DNA of 8,977 nt from an uncultured Dialister sp. (GTDB taxonomy: Bacteria > Bacillota > Negativicutes > Veillonellales > Dialisteraceae): assembly GCF_900765565.1 (NCBI RefSeq), contig NZ_CAAFRZ010000257.1, positions 1 to 8,977 on the forward strand, in the 5' to 3' direction. Of the stretch, positions 6,842 through 8,977 are shown piece after piece. Position 1 is the first letter of the stretch; each line of letters starts with the position of its first letter. Under the pieces are notes generated by a model. That model was not told the origin of the DNA. It searched no databases and saw only the letters and a list, made by a program, of their open reading frames with translations. The translations under genes and the position numbers were made by a program.

Positions 6842-7207
6842 CTTACACGCTATTGAATCTTTTTATAGGAATATGAAAAACTGACTTTTCTGTATGACCT
6901 TCATTGGAAAACTGTCAATTGTAAAAATCTAGTGGGCTTTACAGAATCGGAAGAAAGGGGAAGTATGTAAATGAAAGATTAAAAACTGACAGCTTTTTGA
7001 CCATATAGACCAATATTCCTGACAAACAATACAGAACATTTACTCGGCGAACGATTGATTCATGCACCGCACTATGGTACCTTGGACTCAGGTCAAGGCC
7101 CGGGCCTCGGGGAAGGCGGACAGCGGCAGAGGAAACACGGTCACTCGCGCAGGCAGGATGCAGGCTTGGGAAATTATGGGCAGCCCATTGATTCCCTATA
7201 TTTCTCT
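6842..7207. other. Gene-free region upstream of the porin gene
   Basis: No convincing gene. The left part is AT-rich and has three AAAACTG(A/T)C motifs (6877, 6908, 6982), the last inside an imperfect dyad AAAAACTG-A-CAGCTTTTT (6981-6998). TTGACC at 6997 could be a -35 but has no good -10 at proper spacing, so I call no promoter. The right part (about 7080-7170) is GC-rich and contains the 12-bp palindrome AGGCCCGGGCCT (7096-7107). It is probably the promoter and long leader region of the porin gene. Confidence 0.5.
7176..7188. promoter_or_regulatory. Operator-like dyad before the porin gene
   Basis: ATGGGC-A-GCCCAT is a perfect 6+6 bp dyad around one base, ending 33 bp before the ATG and about 20 bp before the ribosome-binding site. 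The one-base centre favours a protein-binding site over an RNA hairpin. A chance occurrence cannot be excluded. Confidence 0.3.
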
Positions 7208-7221
7208 TAAGGAGCAGGAAC

Positions 7222-8460
7222 ATGAAAAAGATCCTCGCAATCGCTGCCATGGCAGCACTCACCGCTGGCGTATCCGCTTACGCAGCAAACCCCTTTTCTG
7301 ATGTAACCCCCAATGACTGGGCTTACCAGGCCGTATCCGACCTGTCTGACCAGGGCGTAGTAGAAGGCTACCCGGATGGCACATTCAAAGGCGAACGGAA
7401 CATGACCCGTTACGAACTGGCCCAGATCATTGCCCGCCTCATGGCTAAAGAAGACCAGCTGAATGCACAGCAGAAGGCTACCCTCGATAAACTGGCCGGT
7501 GAATATGCTGATGAACTGGCTAACCTGGGTGTCCGGGTTTCGAACCTGGAAAAGAAGGTCGGCAACATATCCTGGTCCGGCGATGCCCGTATGCGGTACA
7601 TCAATAACTCCTATGAAAAGAATGGCAGCCACGAAGCATGGGATGGCCGTATGCGTATCAATGTCCATGGCCAGGTCAATGACAGCACCTACGTCCAGAG
7701 CCGCCTGGTGAACAACATGAAGTTCAAAGGAAATGACACCAGCGATACATTCATGGACCGGCTTTATGTGAACCATTCCTTTGGTGATGTCAGTGTCCGC
7801 CTCGGCCGCCAGGACGTAATTTTCGGCAATGGCCTCATTTATGATGATTTCTATGATGGCGCCCAGATTTCCTACGCGAAGGATGCTTTCGATATTACCG
7901 CAGGCTATGGCCGTCTGAAGAGCGGTAACTTCGCAGACCGCACATACAACGACTATGACTTCTTCTTCACCAAGGCCGGCTGGAACGGCAGCTTTGCAAA
8001 AATCGGAGCCGCTTATATCAACTTCGCTGGCGATGACTTCAAGAAGGCTTACCACTTCGATGATATGTGGGGCATTAATACGGTGATCCCAATCCAGGAC
8101 TTCCGGGTAGAAGGGGAATACTGGAAGTCCAACGCCGATAAAGGCGATACTTCCTGGAACGCAGGCCTGGGCTGCGGCAAGATCAACTACAGGAAACCGG
8201 GCACCTGGAAACTGGATGCCACTTACAACAAGGTCGGCGACAACGCATACCTGGGTCTCTACACGAACCAGGCAAGGGACTTCATGAACAACTCCTTCAA
8301 GAAAAATGAAAACGTTGAAAAGGTGAAGTTCTGGAACGTTACCGGTGAAGTGGCTCTCCAGAAGAACGTATACCTCCACGGCGAATACGACTTCGATGTG
8401 AAGGCAGACAACAAAGACCTGGACGATGCATGGACTGTATCCCTGAACTATAAGTTCTGA
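7222..8460 (+). CDS. ompM: OmpM-type outer-membrane porin with N-terminal SLH domain
   Basis: Complete 412-residue protein. The start is fixed by TAAGGAG (7208-7214) seven bases before ATG and by a clear signal peptide: MKK, then a hydrophobic Ala-rich core, with probable cleavage after SAYA (residue 21). The SLH domain spans about 24-77 (PFSDV, DWAYQAV, VVEGYPDG, MTRYELAQII), followed by a coiled coil (about 78-113, LGVRVSNLEKKVGN). An aromatic-rich barrel region runs to the end and finishes in WTVSLNYKF with a terminal Phe, the usual outer-membrane strand signal. Family knowledge: OmpM proteins of Negativicutes are trimeric porins whose SLH domains bind peptidoglycan, giving both small-solute diffusion and outer-membrane tethering. 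Length fits the family. It is apparently monocistronic, with a long upstream region and its own terminator. The gene symbol is by family; paralogues are common in these genomes. Confidence 0.92.
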   Translation: MKKILAIAAMAALTAGVSAYAANPFSDVTPNDWAYQAVSDLSDQGVVEGYPDGTFKGERNMTRYELAQIIARLMAKEDQLNAQQKATLDKLAGEYADELANLGVRVSNLEKKVGNISWSGDARMRYINNSYEKNGSHEAWDGRMRINVHGQVNDSTYVQSRLVNNMKFKGNDTSDTFMDRLYVNHSFGDVSVRLGRQDVIFGNGLIYDDFYDGAQISYAKDAFDITAGYGRLKSGNFADRTYNDYDFFFTKAGWNGSFAKIGAAYINFAGDDFKKAYHFDDMWGINTVIPIQDFRVEGEYWKSNADKGDTSWNAGLGCGKINYRKPGTWKLDATYNKVGDNAYLGLYTNQARDFMNNSFKKNENVEKVKFWNVTGEVALQKNVYLHGEYDFDVKADNKDLDDAWTVSLNYKF

Positions 8461-8482
8461 TATCCGGATTCTGACCATAAAG

Positions 8483-8510
8483 AGAAGCTCTCGTGAGGGG
8501 GCTTCTTTTT
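8483..8510 (+). terminator. Intrinsic terminator of the porin gene
   Basis: AGAAGCTCTC (8483-8492), loop gtga, GGGGGCTTCT (8497-8506), then further T to 8510. The ten-pair stem contains two T-G wobbles and is followed by a T-run. It starts 22 bp after the porin stop codon. Confidence 0.85.
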
Positions 8511-8547
8511 GTTATGGGAGCTCCGTAGGAAGAGTTGAGCTTTGAGC

Positions 8548-8680
8548 TCCCGCGGCTTCGCCGCGAAAAGCTGCATGCAATTGGTTATCTACATATTGAG
8601 GAAATCGGTAAGCAAGTGCCCCCTTAGAAAAGGGGCAGCCCAAAGGGCGGGGGATGGATCCGCCTCGAAGAGGCGGGTTC
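8548..8680 (+). repeat. Second hairpin repeat family, copy 1 (forward)
   Basis: Contains in order CGCGGC-ttc-GCCGCG (8551-8565), a constant unpaired block with ATGCAATTGGTTATCT and ACATATTGAGGAAATCGG, CCCCTT-agaa-AAGGGG, GCCC-aaa-GGGC (8638-8648), GGATGGAT and CCGCCTC-gaa-GAGGCGG (8660-8676). It recurs 293-294 bp downstream. No gene is seen in 8512-8977; the open frames here read only repeat. Confidence 0.88.
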
Positions 8681-8740
8681 AGCGAAGCAGAGAGATTCAG
8701 CAAAAGCAGAATCGGGATTTGAGCGAAGGAAATAGAGAGC

Positions 8741-8801
8741 CCGCGGCAGCGCCGCATCCATCCTGCGCCTTTGGCGCGGCCCTTCTCCAAGGGCCTGCAT
8801 G
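8741..8801 (-). repeat. Second hairpin repeat family, inverted diverged copy
   Basis: On the plus strand: GCGGC-agc-GCCGC (8743-8755), ATCCATCC (8756-8763), GCGCC-ttt-GGCGC (8765-8777), GGCCCTT-ctcc-AAGGGCC (8778-8795). This is the same three-hairpin order as the reverse complement of the flanking forward copies, with the linker ATCCATCC unchanged and stem bases altered on both arms. It includes only the hairpin half of the element. Confidence 0.75.
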
Positions 8802-8840
8802 ATTGGGATAGAGTTGAGAGCTGAGGAAAGAGAGTTGAGG

Positions 8841-8977
8841 TCCCGCGGCTTTGCCGCAAAAAGCTGTATGCAATTGGTTATCTACATATTGAGGAAATCG
8901 GTAAGCAAGTGCCCCCTTAGAGAAGGGGGCAGCCCGAAGGGCGGGGGATGGATCCGCCTCGAAGAGGCGGGGTCTGC
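8841..8977 (+). repeat. Second hairpin repeat family, copy 2 (forward, runs off the window)
   Basis: Near-identical to the copy at 8548-8680. Differences fall mainly in hairpin loops (ttc to ttt, aaa to gaa, agaa to agag) or in paired ends. Here the middle stem is perfect, GCCCCCTT-agag-AAGGGGGC, whereas copy 1 lacks one G. Whether more copies or a gene follow cannot be seen. Confidence 0.88.

Noticed and set aside
7088..7130. Possible SRP RNA-like segment (CTCAGGTCA, later GGAAGGCGGACAGCGG)
   Set aside because: The similarity to the conserved SRP loop is partial, with an extra GC-rich insert and no universal AGCAGC, and no terminator or flanking helix supports an RNA gene.
6939..7262. A 107-codon minus-strand frame over the porin upstream region
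   Set aside because: Its start lies inside the ompM coding region, it has no ribosome-binding site, and no domain is recognisable.
7207..8478. A 423-codon open frame on the minus strand across the whole porin gene
   Set aside because: It is an antisense shadow of ompM: no ribosome-binding site, no recognisable domains, and the plus-strand frame has a signal peptide, SLH domain and barrel end.

Overview
The window looks like a chromosomal segment from a diderm Firmicute of the class Negativicutes. The evidence is two outer-membrane proteins that each carry a periplasmic SLH domain: a complete OmpM-type porin, and a YadA-like trimeric autotransporter whose C-terminus is extended by an SLH domain. 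This pairing of outer membrane with SLH tether is characteristic of Negativicutes. I cannot fix the genus; the GC-moderate coding style would suit Acidaminococcaceae or Veillonellaceae relatives.

Layout: (1) 1-5499, plus strand, the 3' part (1832 codons) of a very long trimeric autotransporter adhesin whose start lies before the window. It is a mosaic of coiled-coil segments, 15-residue beta repeats, a three-unit 47-residue superrepeat built from T4-gp5/VgrG-like octapeptides, further beta repeats, a YadA neck, a membrane anchor, and finally a coiled coil plus SLH domain. (2) 5500-5613, a long stem-loop and a symmetric intrinsic terminator. (3) 5632-6841, a mosaic of hairpin-rich repeat modules (A-B-A-B, gene, B-A) enclosing a small minus-strand DUF559/PD-(D/E)XK nuclease gene (6133-6519) with its own promoter. 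(4) 6842-7221, a gene-free region upstream of ompM containing dyads. (5) 7222-8460, the ompM-like porin, followed by an intrinsic terminator. (6) 8548-8977, a second array of hairpin repeats in forward, inverted and forward orientation, running off the window end.

The adhesin and porin probably work at the same place, the outer membrane, and both appear to be fixed to the cell wall through closely similar SLH domains. The nuclease gene is independent of them: opposite strand, own promoter, AT-richer, and surrounded by repeats. The part most worth follow-up is this nuclease-in-hairpin-repeat arrangement, which recalls REP/RAYT-type non-autonomous repeat systems but with a DUF559 nuclease in place of a Y1 transposase. 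The mobility idea is inference; the repeats, their stem-preserving changes and the gene are visible in the sequence.
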